Assembly (NCBI RefSeq): GCF_042186555.1
Contig: NC_133333.1
Span: 219,606,757 to 219,670,756, forward strand
Length of the DNA stretch: 64,000 nucleotides
Reading direction: 5' to 3'
DNA from: Aquarana catesbeiana
Lineage: Eukaryota; Chordata; Amphibia; Anura; Ranidae
Both the position numbers and the translations under genes were made by a program. Positions 10,981 to 21,404 of this stretch are shown here, in pieces (positions within the stretch are counted from its first letter, which is position 1; every line of letters starts with the position of its first letter). The notes under the pieces were generated by a model, which was given only the letters and a program-made list of their open reading frames with translations, had not been told where the DNA came from and ran no database searches.

Positions 10981-11175
10981 GATACACAGAGCCGGTCCTC
11001 GGCTCTTCTCGGCCACTTTCGGCTTCACTCGAGCGCTGCCCGAACCTAGCCGAGTGTACTCGGCTAGGTTCAGATAGCTCCGCTAACAGTCACGCCCATC
11101 CCGGGCGGGACTACGAGTGGAGCCGAAAGTGAACGAGAGCCGCCGAGAAGAGCCGAGGACTGGCTCTGTGTATTG
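10981..11175. repeat. Inner GC-rich foldback
   Basis: The arm GATACACAGAGCCGGTCCTC plus CACTTTCGGCTTCACTCG is matched by CGAGTGGAGCCGAAAGTG plus AGGACTGGCTCTGTGTAT. The loop itself contains the palindrome CCTAGCCGAGTGTACTCGGCTAGG. Confidence 0.85.
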
Positions 11176-11240
11176 TGGCGCCGGCGGCGCCATTTTCAAA
11201 TCGCGGTCGTCGATTTTGAAGCCCAGTATGGCAGGGGATC

Positions 11241-11658
11241 GAAGGCTGCACTGGGGCAAGGCTGCACTGACAAGGCTGCACTGGGGAAGGCTGCACTGAC
11301 AAGGCTGCACTGGGGAAGGCTGCACTAACAAGGCTGCACTGGGGAAGGCTGTACTAAAAAGGCTGCACTGGGGAAGGCTGCACTGGGGAAGGCTGCACTG
11401 ACAAGGCTGCACTGGGGAAGGCTGCACTGACAAGGCTGCACTGGGGAAGGCTGCACTGACAAGGCTGCACTGGGGAAGGCTGCACTAACAAGGCTGCACT
11501 GGGGAAGGCTGTACTAACAAGGCTGCACTGGGGAAGGCTGCACTAACAAGGCTGCACTGGGGAAGGCTGTACTAACAAGGCTGCACTGGGGAAGGCTGCA
11601 CTAACAAGGCTGCACTGGGGAAGGCTGCACTGACAAGGCTGCACTGACAAGGCTGCAA
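11241..11658. repeat. Minisatellite, 14/28-bp unit GGCTGCACTGAC-AAGGCTGCACTG
   Basis: AAGGCTGCACTGGGG alternates with AAGGCTGCACTGAC or AAGGCTGCACTAAC. It fills nearly half of the TA-flanked MITE. The Cys-Ser-Leu-Pro-Gln open frames on the minus strand are repeat artefacts. Confidence 0.93.
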
Positions 11659-12453
11659 TGATGGGCATTTAAATGTAAGTTTTTTTCCCTTCAACTTCCC
11701 TCCTAAAAGTTTTTTTTTCCTTAAAATTACCTCCTAAACTTGGGGTGCGTGTTATACGCCGATAAATACGGTAGCTAATTCCTAATTTGGAAATTTGAAA
11801 ACCCAAAAATTTGAAAAGCTGAAATAACCAACTATTAAATTATAGGTGTAAAACGTGGGGTGGATGCGGCGCTAAATGTATTAATCCAAAAGTGAAAAAC
11901 TGAATAAAGTAACAATCAGTGGTGGTGAAAAATGAAAGTGGAAAACTAAGGCAACGTCCCTAAACCTCAAAATAGGGAAAATGGCAAAAGCAATCCTATA
12001 AATCAAGTGACAAAATAAAAAATTATGTAAATCCTATAAATAACAATATGAGTCATAAGTATTGAAGCGAAATGTCACAGAAGATGAAGTAACAAAGCAT
12101 CAAAAAAAAACCCAAAAATATATATATAATGGCGATCACAAGGTATACAAAAGAATCACTCATCACTCATATAGATTGTGTAACTGCAAAAACAAAAAAT
12201 TCAGTAAATAAAGTCCCAGATTATTGTAACAAATAGATGAAAAATGTCCATGCAAGTGAAACAGCTTGACGCCGTGAAAAGAAAAGTGGAGGCCCTTCTT
12301 CCAAACAGGTTATGCACCCAGAGTGAGTATGTAGTCTCCTTACCCGCAGGGATGACCGCAATGGCGGTCTCACCAAGCTCAGGGAATTGGGTCTCCCAAA
12401 AACCTAAACGGATGTCCCGATCTGCTGGGTCCTTATCACTCAGAGACATAAAA

Positions 12454-12954
12454 GCCAAAGAGAATTCACTTACATAAAAGAAAATTGTGCCCATAGTGCA
12501 GTATGTACTAAAATAATTTATTAAGATCAAACAAGATTGCACTTACAAGATGAAGCTGATGTTAGCGCATTATGTAAACAAAAGTAGCGGCGTCTCCTCG
12601 AGCTTCCTCCGCCTGCTGGTTGCTGTATCATCAGACTACGATCTCCAGAGAGACAAACGTGATGACGTCACGATCACAGGAGCCAATCCCTGACGACGTC
12701 CTATCATGACGAAACGCGTAGGGAGGGCCTGTGATCGTGACATCATCACGTTTGTCTCTCTGGAGATCGTAGTCTGATGATGCAGCAACCAACATGCGGA
12801 GGAAGCTCGAGGAGACGCCGCAACGTTTGTTTACATAATGCGCTAACATCAGCTTCATCTTGTAAGTGCAATCTTGTTTGATCTTAATAAATTATTTTAG
12901 TACATACTGCACTATGGGCACAATTTTCTTTTATGTAAGTGAATTCTCTTTGGC
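12454..12954. mobile_element. 501-bp foldback element with GAAACGCGT loop
   Basis: Arms 12454-12680 and 12728-12954 (227 bp each) are near-perfect inverts, from GCCAAAGAGAATTCACTT to AAGTGAATTCTCTTTGGC, with no net indel. The 47-bp loop holds CATGACGAAACGCGTAGGG. The same 30-residue peptide is encoded at both outer ends, which is only a consequence of the inversion. No transposase is present. Confidence 0.9.
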
Positions 12955-13180
12955 TGTAAGTGAATGTAACGAATACGAATTTATCCAAAGTTATGAATTG
13001 TCCAAAATAACTAATGGACGTAATGAATTAATAATAATAAATAACAATAATAAGAACCTTTTATTATGATTATTTATTATTAATTTGTTCCATTCCATTT
13101 GTTTAGATGCGGCATTTGTTATTTTGGATAATTCGTAACTTCGGATAAATGCGTATTCTTTACGTTCACTTACAGCCAAA
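12949..13180. mobile_element. AT-rich foldback abutting the previous one
   Basis: TTTGGCTGTAAGTGAA at the left is the inverse of TTCACTTACAGCCAAA at the right, and the pairing continues through CCAAAATAAC and GTTATTTTGG to an (AAT)n-rich centre. It shares the six bases TTTGGC with the end of the 12454-12954 foldback. Confidence 0.8.
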
Positions 13181-13457
13181 TTTAAATGGAAATTCCAATA
13201 CCTATAATTTAATAGTCATTATTAGTTAGTTAGTTATTCTTTAGAATTTTCAGATTTTCGTTCTTTTGAATTTTCTTTCTTATTTTCGAATTTAGGAATT
13301 TTCGAATTTAAAAAATTACGAATTGCGATCATAACAAATGACCCGAAAAAAAAACAAAAAACAAACAAAAACGAATGAAACGAAAACGTATGAATTTTTC
13401 GGCAGTGCACATGTCTAAATGTCATTGCAGCCATCTATAGACAGGAAATAACTTTAA

Positions 13458-14790
13458 CCACTTGACCTCCAGAAGATTTACCCCCTTCATGACCAGGCCA
13501 TTTTTTGTGATATGGCACTGCGTTACCTTAACTGACAACTGCGCGGTTGTGCGACGCTGTAAATAAATACAATTTATGTCATTTTTTTCCCCCACAAATA
13601 AAGCTTTCTTTTTGGTGGTATTTTATCATGTTTGAGCTTGTTATTTTTTGTGCTTTAAACAAAAAAAACAACAATTTAAAAAAAAAACAAAAAAAAAACA
13701 ATATTTTTTACTTTCTGCTATAAAACATAGTCAGTCAAAAAATTTCAAAAATAAAATGCCTTCATAAGTTTAGGCCAATATGTATTCTGCCACGTTTTTA
13801 GTAAAAAAAAATCCCAATAAGCATATATTGATTGGTTTGCGCAAAAGTTGTGGCATTTACAAACTATGGGCTATATACTGGAATTGTTATTTATTTACTT
13901 ATTTTACTATCACTGGCGGCAATCAGCGACTTATAGCGGCACTGCGTTATTGTGGTGGACATTCTGACACTAACTGACACTTTTGACATGTTGTGGGAAC
14001 CAGTGACACGATCTCAATGATCAGTGCTAAAAATATGCACTGTCACTGTACTAATGGCACTGGTTAGAAAGGGGTTAAATGGCTAGGGCAATTAAAGGGT
14101 TAAATGTGTGCCTAGCCAGTGTTTTGATGTAAACTGTGTGCTGTTTTTACTAAGGGAAGCAATGGATTTTCTTTCCCTGCTTTGCAAGGAAAGAAAATAC
14201 ATTGTTTCCCCGCTGACAGGACAGAATCGCCTTACATAAGCAAAGCTCTGTCTTGTATGTCTTCTGGATCAGCGGGTGCCGGTGTTCTGTCAAAATAGCC
14301 AATTCATCGAGATCTCCAATCACGTCACTTCCGGTTACCGTAAACCATCAGTAATTGGAGATTTACATGAATTGTTGTTTTGACCCAACACCGGGAAGAG
14401 TGTACACTCCGGGACACAGAGTTTGTTGTTTTGACAAAACAGCGGCTACGGAGGAAAAAGTTGTCGCCGCCATGGGGGCGGCCATGTTTTTGGTTAGTAT
14501 CGGGCGGACTAACAATGTCCGCTCATAATATCGTGTACCGGAGTATACACGCTTCCCAGTGTTGTGTCAAAACAGCAGTTTGCCTAAATCTCCAATTACT
14601 GATGGCTTACAGTAGGAGGAGAAGTGATCGGAAATCTCGATGAATTGGCTATTTTGACAGAACACCGGTGGTCATCCATTGGTCGCACCCGCTGATGGGC
14701 ATCTGCTGTGCCCACCCGGAGGTGCTGCATCATGTACCTAGTATAGAGCTGCCTCGCCGTATATATCTGTGTTATACAGTCGGGAAGCAG
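13458..14790 (+). mobile_element. piggyBac-like (TTAA) element, copy P1
   Basis: TTAA at 13454-13457 precedes CCACTTGACCTCCAGAAG, the family start. The interior has the family landmarks GACAACTGCGCGGTTGTGCG, GCTTTCTTTTTGGTGGTATT and TATTGATTGGTTTGCGCAAA. The right end near 14780-14790 (AGTCGGGAAGCAGATAA) looks like a decayed form of AGTCGGCAAGTGGTTAA. No transposase is present. A foldback (14279-14668) is inserted in its 3' part. Confidence 0.7.
14279..14668. mobile_element. 390-bp foldback inside P1
   Basis: CCGGTGTTCTGTCAAAATAG at the left mirrors CTATTTTGACAGAACACCGG at the right, and the pairing runs through ATCTCCAAT/ATTGGAGAT, CAGTAATTGGAGAT/ATCTCCAATTACTG and TACACTCCGG/CCGGAGTATA to a centre at GCCGCCATGGGGGCGGC (about 14473). 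The central ATG frame is not coding. Confidence 0.85.
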
Positions 14791-14996
14791 ATAAAGAGTT
14801 TGTAGAAGACCAGCATCACAAAGGAAGAAAAAAATTGGAAAACAGGCTTTTTAAAAAAAAACATGGCAATTGCTTATGAAATAGAGTGCACAGAGTAAAC
14901 AATGGCAACTATTTATATAAAAAAAAAAAAAAAAACACGTATTGGATGAGTTTAACAAGCATTTGTCCATCCCTGCCAAATTCAGGCCTTATTTTT
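14791..14996. other. Short A-rich unassigned stretch
   Basis: Two poly-A runs (14851-14861 and 14918-14935) and no other structure seen. Confidence 0.3.
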
Positions 14997-15138
14997 CTTA
15001 ATACTGTGATTTCCTATGATTGTTGGCTCCATCTAGTGGCTATAATGCAGGATTTTTTTTTAAATACCTCAATCAGAAAAAATGTCACACAATGGCCAGT
15101 AGATGGAGGTGATAATCAGAGGACAGCACAGTATTAAG
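14997..15138. mobile_element. Small foldback MITE carrying CCATCTAGTGG
   Basis: CTTAATACTGTG and CAGTATTAAG ends pair. The arms each hold an inverted CTCF-like word: CCATCTAGTGGC (about 15028) and GGCCAGTAGATGGA (about 15093). The centre is T-rich. Confidence 0.75.
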
Positions 15139-16020
15139 AGAAATACAGCAGGAATTTATCAAGAATGGGAATGCTTGTTACATCCATCCGAAAATTTAAA
15201 ATAAAAATAGATCCCTAAATGTCGTCCAGCATTTCTATCTACTTTAACCGCTTTTTTCTGTAATTGCGCTCACCCCCGGAGAAGTTCTCTCTGTGCCGGT
15301 CACTCTGGCAGCGCTGACATTCTTTATCCAATCATAGACAGCTCTGCGGGTTCTTCTGCTAAGGGAGTCGTAGACCTGGCCTGAGCTCCTTCGTCTGGAG
15401 TGGAGACACGTTCATAATTTAGTTTTCTAAAAGAGTGACAGGAAGAAGGAGCTATTCATAGAGAGCGTGGCTGTAGCTGCTCTGCCTGGGGCACATGCAG
15501 ATATCCCGCCCGTGTGCAGAGGGGGGGTGACACCTGAAGCTCGGATAATCACAGCCATTGTCACTGTCACTTAGGCCATGGCCTGTCCTGCAGCCGTCCT
15601 CTACAGACAAGGCAGAGACTGGGAGCTGGAGCAGAGCCCAATGCTTATTACAAGTTCATTCTGTTAGCAGATAATTACCTGTCTACCTGCCGCCTCCTTC
15701 TATACTCTCTCCCAACGTCTCGCCGCTCTTCCTTTGACTATTGTAAAGTGCCAGTAAGATTGTCTCCGTTTACAGAATATTTACAGGCTGGAATCCATAG
15801 GGGATTACTCCGGCATAGTGGTCTTGTCCCCAAATCAATTATCTGTACAAATCAGGTTTATTTCTGACCAGATCAATAACAACTGATCCTTTCTATGTCC
15901 AGGAATCCCCAATATTCTAAAATGTTTCTTTTTTTTCAAATCCTACATCTTCACAAAGAAAATTGCTGCCAAATGAAGGAAAGTCATTTTCCTTTTAAAC
16001 AGGTAAAGGGTTGTACTTAA
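15139..16020. other. Unassigned, single-copy-looking stretch
   Basis: About 0.9 kb of balanced composition with no partner in the window and no coding frame. It is one of the better places to look for conserved non-coding sequence. Confidence 0.35.
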
Positions 16021-17477
16021 CCACTCCAATACCGGGCACTTTCGCCCCCTTCCTACCCAGGCCAATTTTCAGCTTTCAGCGATGTCGCACTTTGAATGGT
16101 TATTGCACGGTCATGCAACACTGTACCCAAAAAACATTTTATAAATTTTAAAACAGATAGAGCTTTCTTTTGGTGGTATTTTATCATAACTGGTGTTTGT
16201 TTTTTGCTAAACAAACAAAAAAAAAAAACAGAAAACCTTGAAAAAAGTTTTCAGTTATAAATTTTGTGCAAATTAGAATTTTTTTCTCGTTCATGGATGG
16301 GCGCTAATGGGGCTGCACTGATGGGCACTGATTAGGCTGCACTAATTAGGCTGCAATGATGGGTATTGATGAGGCTGTACTGATGAGGCTGCACTGATGG
16401 GTACCGATGAGGCTGCACTGATGGGTACCGATGAGGCTGCACTGATGGGTACCGATGAGGCTGCACTGATGGGTACCGATGAGGCTGCAATGATGGGTAC
16501 TGATGAGGCTGCAATGATGGGTACTGATGAGGCTGCAATGATGGGTACTGATGAGACTGCACTGATGGGTACTGATGAGGCTGCAATGATGGGTACTGAT
16601 GAGGCTGCAATGATGGGTACTGATGAGGCTGCAATGATGGGTACTGATGAGACTGTACTGATGAGGCTGCACTGATGGGTACCGATGAGGCTACACTGAT
16701 GTGCACTGATGAGGTTGCACTGATGAGGCTGCACTGATGGGCAATGATGAGTTTGCACTGATGTGCACTGATAAGGTGGCACTGATGGGTATTGATGAGT
16801 TTGCACTGATGCGGTTGCACTGATGTGCACTGATGAGGTTGCACTGATGTGCACTGATGAGGTTGCACTGATGAGGCTGCACTGATGGGCAATGATGAGT
16901 TTGCACTGATGTGCACTGATAAGGCGGCACTGATGGGTATTGATGAGTTTGCACTGATGCGGATGCACTGATGTGCACTGATGAGGTTGCACTGATGTGC
17001 ACTGATGAGGTTGCACTGATGAGTTTGCACTGATGGGCATTGATGAGTTTGCACTGATGAGGCAGCACTAATGGGCACTGATAAGTTGCACTCATGGGCA
17101 CTAATAAGGAGGCACTGATAACCTGCACTGATAATCAGTGTCCTGATTATCAGTGTAAACAATGTACTCAGTGTGCCCTGTCAGCCTTGTCGGTTATTGG
17201 CTCTGCTTTCCTCACACAGATACAGCGTGTGAGGAAAGGATTGCCGATAATGGGCATGTCTGTTTACTTGTGATCAGCTGTGATTGGACACAGCTGATCG
17301 CACGGTAAAGGGCCACTGTGATTGTCCCATTAACTAGATCTGTGATCAGCTGTGTCCAAAGGACACAGTGGTCACAGTGCACTCCATAGGGGGAGCGCGG
17401 GAGGCCTGGTTCTGGGAAGACATCCATGGACGCCCCCCCAGAACTGGAGAGCCGCACTGTAGCCAGGCAGGAAGGGG
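16021..17477 (+). mobile_element. piggyBac-like (TTAA) element, copy P2
   Basis: TTAA at 16017-16020 and 17478-17481 flanks the element. It begins CCACTCCAATACCGGGCACT and ends GCAGGAAGGGG. The family landmarks GATGTCGCACTTTGAATGG and TAGAGCTTTCTTTTGGTGG follow the left end. A minisatellite makes up over half the length. No transposase is present. Confidence 0.8.
16301..17135. repeat. Minisatellite GATGAGGCTGCACTGATGGGTAC inside P2
   Basis: The unit varies from about 18 to 30 bp and changes from GATGGGTACCGATGAGGCTG in the first half to GATGTGCACTGATGAGGTTG in the second. Open frames of up to 276 codons on the minus strand and 92 on the plus are created by the repeat. Confidence 0.95.
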
Positions 17478-17481
17478 TTAA

Positions 17482-17822
17482 AAAATTGCATAGCATGTTG
17501 CCCAGTGAAAGTGCATGTACATCTGATCGGTGAAAAATTGGCTGGAAAAAAAAAATACATTTTTACGCTATTTTCTATGCTGGTTGAATGTTTTTTATTG
17601 ATTTTGTTTAGAAAATACCCCATTTGGCCAGTAGATGGCACTAAGTGTCATAGGAACGTATCATAGGATCACCATCTAGTGGCCAAATGCGATATTTTTA
17701 ATATAAAACCAATAAAATATGTTCAACCAGCATGGGAAAAAGCTTTATGTAATTTTTCCCCCATCTGCACAGAACAAATGGTAATAAACTTTCATTGGGC
17801 GAATTGCTATGCAGTTTTTTTA
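17482..17822. mobile_element. Foldback MITE with paired CTCF-like words
   Basis: TTGCATAGCA...GCCCAGTGAAAGT is the inverse of ACTTTCATTGGGC...TTGCTATGCA. Near the centre lie CCAGTAGATGGCACT (17628-17642, plus) and the inverse of CCACTAGATGGT (17671-17682). A relative is at 50131-50468. It directly adjoins P2. Confidence 0.8.
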
Positions 17823-18188
17823 CAAATACATCCCCAACTGTATCTAAAGCCAATTTTTTTTGTTAGGATTTGGATACAGTAGTGGAGGGTTAGTCGCTGC
17901 TGGGGAGATTCATCCTCTTTATTATCACCAGAAATCCAAAGTTTTGGCTTGTCACTAGAACAGGAATAGAGGGGAAATCTTCCAGTGGGGACAGTTCTGG
18001 CGACTCTAAAGGCCAGGAGAAATTTCCCTTACTTTGGAGCGAATTTCTCATCTTTCCTTTCATTGTTATGGAGCAGGAAGTGAAGGGAAATCTCCTGGAT
18101 GATACAAAGAGTGCAAATAAATAACAGGGGTTACAACCCTCCCCGTTCTATCCAAAATAGAACTACAACCAAAACTTTGTTTTCTAAC
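17823..18188. other. Unassigned non-coding stretch
   Basis: No structure or coding signal seen. Confidence 0.35.
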
Positions 18189-18649
18189 TTAAAGTGGATG
18201 TACACCGTTACATACAGTATACCCAGCAAAGTGACTGGTCTCAGGTGATACATAGAGATTAAACAAATCCTCCTACATAAGTTGTACCTGTTTATCTGCA
18301 CAGTCTTCTCTTCTCTAAATCCATTCAAAGTCCAGAATTCATTAGGCTTGCCTGAGCTGTAAGAAAACAGGAGGCGGAGAGCTGAAGTTACACTCAGCAG
18401 AGCTCAGTGAGGAGAGCTTTGGAAGCTGATTGCAGGGAAGAGACCCCCCCCCCCCCCCCCGCTCACAAAGCTGAGACTGCCAATCACAGGCTGTGCTGAA
18501 GCTCCCTCGATCACCAACTTTCTCTTGGTGTCAAGAAAACCTGTCTGAAGTGACTCATGCTGATAACAGGAACGAGGCAACAGACAGAAATGACACTCAG
18601 TGCTCTGGATTGAGACAAGTACACACTACAGAGGGATGTGCTTTGTTCA

Positions 18650-19921
18650 CAGAGGCGTATCTAGTGAAAATGGCGCCTATGGCAAGCACTGAAATTGCGC
18701 CCCTGTCAAAACATTTGAAACCCAACTTTCAGATAATCTTAACAAAAAAAAACAGCTAACAAAACTACAAGTCAAACTCTTTAATCTTTCAATTAACAAA
18801 TGATGGATTGGCACTGATGAGCTGCACTAATGGGCACTGATAGGTGACACTGACAGGTGGCACTGATGAGCTGCACTGATGGGCTTTACTGATGGGCACT
18901 GATTTGCAGCATTTATGGACACTGATGAGGCAGCACTAACACTGATAGGCGGCACTGATGAGCTGCACTGATGGGCACTAATAGGTGACACTGACGAGCT
19001 GCACTGAGAGGTGTCACTGGCACTGACAGGTGGCACTGATGAGCTGCACTGATAGGTGACACTGGCACTGATGAGCTGCACTGATAGGTGGCACTGGCAC
19101 TGATAGGTGACACTGGCACTGACAGGTGGCACTGATGAGCTGCACTGATAGGTGACACTGATGAGCTGCACTAATAGGTGGCACTGATGAGCTGCACTGA
19201 TAGGTGACACTGATGAGCTGCACTGACAGGTGGCACTGATGAGCTGCACTGATAGGTGACACTGATGAGCTGCACTGATAGGTGACACTGATGAGCTGCA
19301 CTGATAGGTGACACTGATGAGCTGCACTGATAGGTGGCACTGGCATTGATGAGCTGCACTAATGAGCACTGGTAGGGATAGGCCTAAGAGGCACTGACAG
19401 ACCCCCGCCTGCCCTCCCTCCCTCCCTCCCAAACAGTTATCCCACTTCAGCCAGAGTCAGCACACTGAACTGCACATATCTGCCCGATTTCCCCAGCCCC
19501 ATGCAGTGGCAGATCTTACTTGTTCTTGTGCTTGTATGGAGCTTCCTCCTCCTTGCTTGTAGCGGCGCCGGCGCCACCCATACTCCTTTCCCACCAGCCT
19601 CTCGGGCCGGCCTCTTGATGACGTCATACCGCTCAGGATGTCAAGGGGAGGAGCACGCTCAGCCTCAGCGCACTAGTACAGAGGCTATGCAGCGCAGCAT
19701 TCTCTGCAAGGTGATGTATGTAGCGCCCGCTGCCGCCGGCTCACTGTCTTGGGCCTATAATTCAGCTGTCTGGTGAGATTGCAAGGCAATGTAGCGGCTG
19801 GCGGCCGGCCAGTAATTGTGTGTAGAATCCATAATCTGGCCCTGGAAAGAAGAGCCAAGCGCCCCCTTCATATGGCGCCCCTGGCACTTGCCATATGTGC
19901 CATACCCTGGATACACCACTA
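18650..19921. mobile_element. Non-autonomous hAT element
   Basis: The exact 8-bp duplication TTTGTTCA (18642-18649 and 19922-19929) flanks 1272 bp. Terminal repeats CAGAGGCGTATCTAG and the inverse of CTGGATACACCACTA match at 11 of 15. An inner pair, ATGGCGCCTATGGCAAG against the inverse of CTTGCCATATGTGCCAT, adds support. The 8-bp duplication and short inverted ends define hAT. No transposase is present. A minisatellite fills the left half, and GC-rich sequence (GGCGCCGGCGCC at 19564) the right. Confidence 0.9.
18811..19375. repeat. Minisatellite GATGAGCTGCACTGATAGGTGACACT in the hAT element
   Basis: Units of about 26 bp alternate with shorter forms carrying GGCACT. The 201-codon Ser-Val-Gln-rich minus-strand frame is a repeat artefact. 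Confidence 0.95.
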
Positions 19922-19961
19922 TTTGTTCATATTTCATGTCTGAGGTTTACAGTCACTTTAA

Positions 19962-20641
19962 AGTGGATGAACTGAGGAGAGGGGAGGCCAGAATGTGTAT
20001 GGCAGAAGCCAGGCAATCGGTTCTTTCAAAAATAGATTGTCAGCTCCTGGTTTCCGGTAACGGTGGGTGAAGCCCTGGGGTAGGAGAGACAACTCCTCGT
20101 ATTAAAGCATACAACAAAATACTAATAATACAAGCATTGGTTTGGATTATAAAATGATCAGAAATTATCAAAATAAAAAAAAATAAAAAATCACATTTTT
20201 AAATCTAGAGGGCATTGACTGACGCCGAATGTAGCACAATATACACAAAAATAGAACTAATGTTAAAGGGTAAAATAAATGGTATGAATGATGATATAAA
20301 AGAAGTAATTAGTCCATCATCTGATAAAGAGGGAATAGAATAAAAGCTTGAAGTGCCTCCGCCTGATTCTGACCTTCGTATTGTGCGGAATTCGTTTTTA
20401 TCTTTTTCTTTTCTCTTTTAGGATTACATTTAAATTGATTTCTTTTAAAGAATTTTAAATTGCACAAATCCTTTGAATCTATTTTTTTACAATGATATAT
20501 GAATATGTATATCAGTGAGACTTACCTGCACTGTTTTCCTTTCCATACAACCTAAACCCACAGGGGCTCTTTCACACTGGTGGCAGGAAAACCAGCAGCT
20601 AAGCCGCAGTTTTACCACCCCCCGGTCACCCACTGAGAGTC
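19962..20641. other. Unassigned stretch, end possibly a split MITE
   Basis: Mostly AT-rich and featureless. At 20566-20641 the words GGCTCTTTCACACTGGTGGC resemble the left end of the GGCCCCTTTCACACTG family, and the mate (CAGCCTGAAAGGGCTG, about 21102) lies beyond the MITE inserted at 20645. Confidence 0.35.
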
Positions 20642-20644
20642 TAA

Positions 20645-21090
20645 TGCCGCGTACACACGGTCGGACTTTTCGTCTACAAAAGTCCGACAGCCTGTCCGAC
20701 AGACTTCCGGCGGACTTTCGGCGGACTTGCAGCAGACTTTCTAACGAACGGACTTGCCTACACACGACCACACAAAAGTCCGACGGATTCGTACGTGATG
20801 ACGTACACCGGACTAAAATAAGGAAGTTCATAGCCAGTAGCCAATAGCTGCCCTAGCGTGGGTTTTTGTCCGTCGGACTAGCACACAGACGAGCGGATTT
20901 CGGGGTCCGTCGTAGTTACGACGTAAAGATTTGAAGCATGTTTCAAATCTAAAGTCCGTCGGATTTGAGGCTGAAAAAGTCAGTTGAAAGTCCGGAGAAG
21001 CCCACACACGATCGGATTACCAGCCAGCTTTAGTCCGTCGGCGTCCGTTGGACTTTTGTAGACGAAAAGTCCGACCGTGTGTACGCGGCA
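20645..21090. mobile_element. PIF/Harbinger-like MITE, family TGCCGCGTACACACG, copy 1
   Basis: The exact 3-bp duplication TAA (20642-20644 and 21091-21093) flanks 446 bp. The terminal inverted repeat, beginning TGCCGCGTACACACGGTCGG, is essentially perfect for over 40 bp. The interior is full of GTCCGACGGAC-type words, so most of the length can fold. Copies are at 25543 and 50573. Confidence 0.88.
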
Positions 21091-21404
21091 TAACATTTCA
21101 GCCTGAAAGGGCTGCTACACATGGCACAGCGTTTTGTTTCATGACAATTTTAATGTGGTATTAATCCCAGAATCAACAATGTAATATATTGCAGATTACC
21201 AATCATTAAATGTGGTGGCTGCATTGTTATTTTTTTATACTTTTCCCCTCAGTTTTTACCTGGTGATCTGGCCAGTAACATACCTCTTGTATTAAAGTGT
21301 TCCCCCTCTGGATGAAGAAGCACAGGAGGCACAGCAGACAGCAGCATTGTCAGTCTGGGGGGAGGGGAGTGTTAGATGCACTAGCAGATTTAGATACACT
21401 AACA

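Larger units (their letters stand above)
10858..11771. mobile_element. TA-flanked MITE with CCGTATTTATCGGCG ends
   Basis: CCGTATTTATCGGCGTATAA at the left is the exact inverse of the right end, extending to about 25 bp (through AACACGCAC). TA at 10856-10857 and 11772-11773 gives the target duplication. The interior has a foldback (10981-11175) and a minisatellite (11241-11658) but no transposase. TA duplication suggests the Tc1/mariner group, although I cannot name the family. Confidence 0.85.
10729..13415. mobile_element. AT-rich composite repeat with GACATGTGCA ends
   Basis: The left end GACATGTGCA and the inverse of TGCACATGTC on the right bracket 2.7 kb. Both flanks inside are rich in AATTCG, GAATTTTTC and AAATTCG words, as expected of two long, drifted arms. 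Three discrete elements sit inside (10858-11771, 12454-12954, 12949-13180). The remainder (11774-12453) is AT-rich and shows no coding signal. That the ends belong to one element is inference. Confidence 0.45.
18193..19957. mobile_element. TTAA-flanked MITE interrupted by a hAT element
   Basis: TTAA at 18189-18192 and 19958-19961 brackets the block, with ends AGTGGATGTACACC and the inverse of GGTTTACAGTCACT (11 of 14 positions match). The hAT element at 18650-19921 lies near its right end. Without it the MITE is about 490 bp. A C-run (18445-18460) lies inside. Confidence 0.65.

Noticed and set aside
12631..12858. A 75-codon frame and matching peptides on both arms of the 501-bp foldback
   Set aside because: Identical peptides on both arms follow from the inverted repeat. 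They do not show coding.
13361..13440. Poly-A and CGAAAACG words as a possible replication origin or scaffold attachment site
   Set aside because: Simple AT-richness is common in the window and no specific motif supports such a role.
16332..17162. 276-codon minus-strand frame rich in Ser-Val-Gln-Pro-His-Gln
   Set aside because: It coincides exactly with the GATGAGGCTGCACTGATGGG minisatellite. Overlapping frames read the same repeat.
18827..19432. 201-codon minus-strand frame
   Set aside because: Created by the minisatellite in the hAT element.
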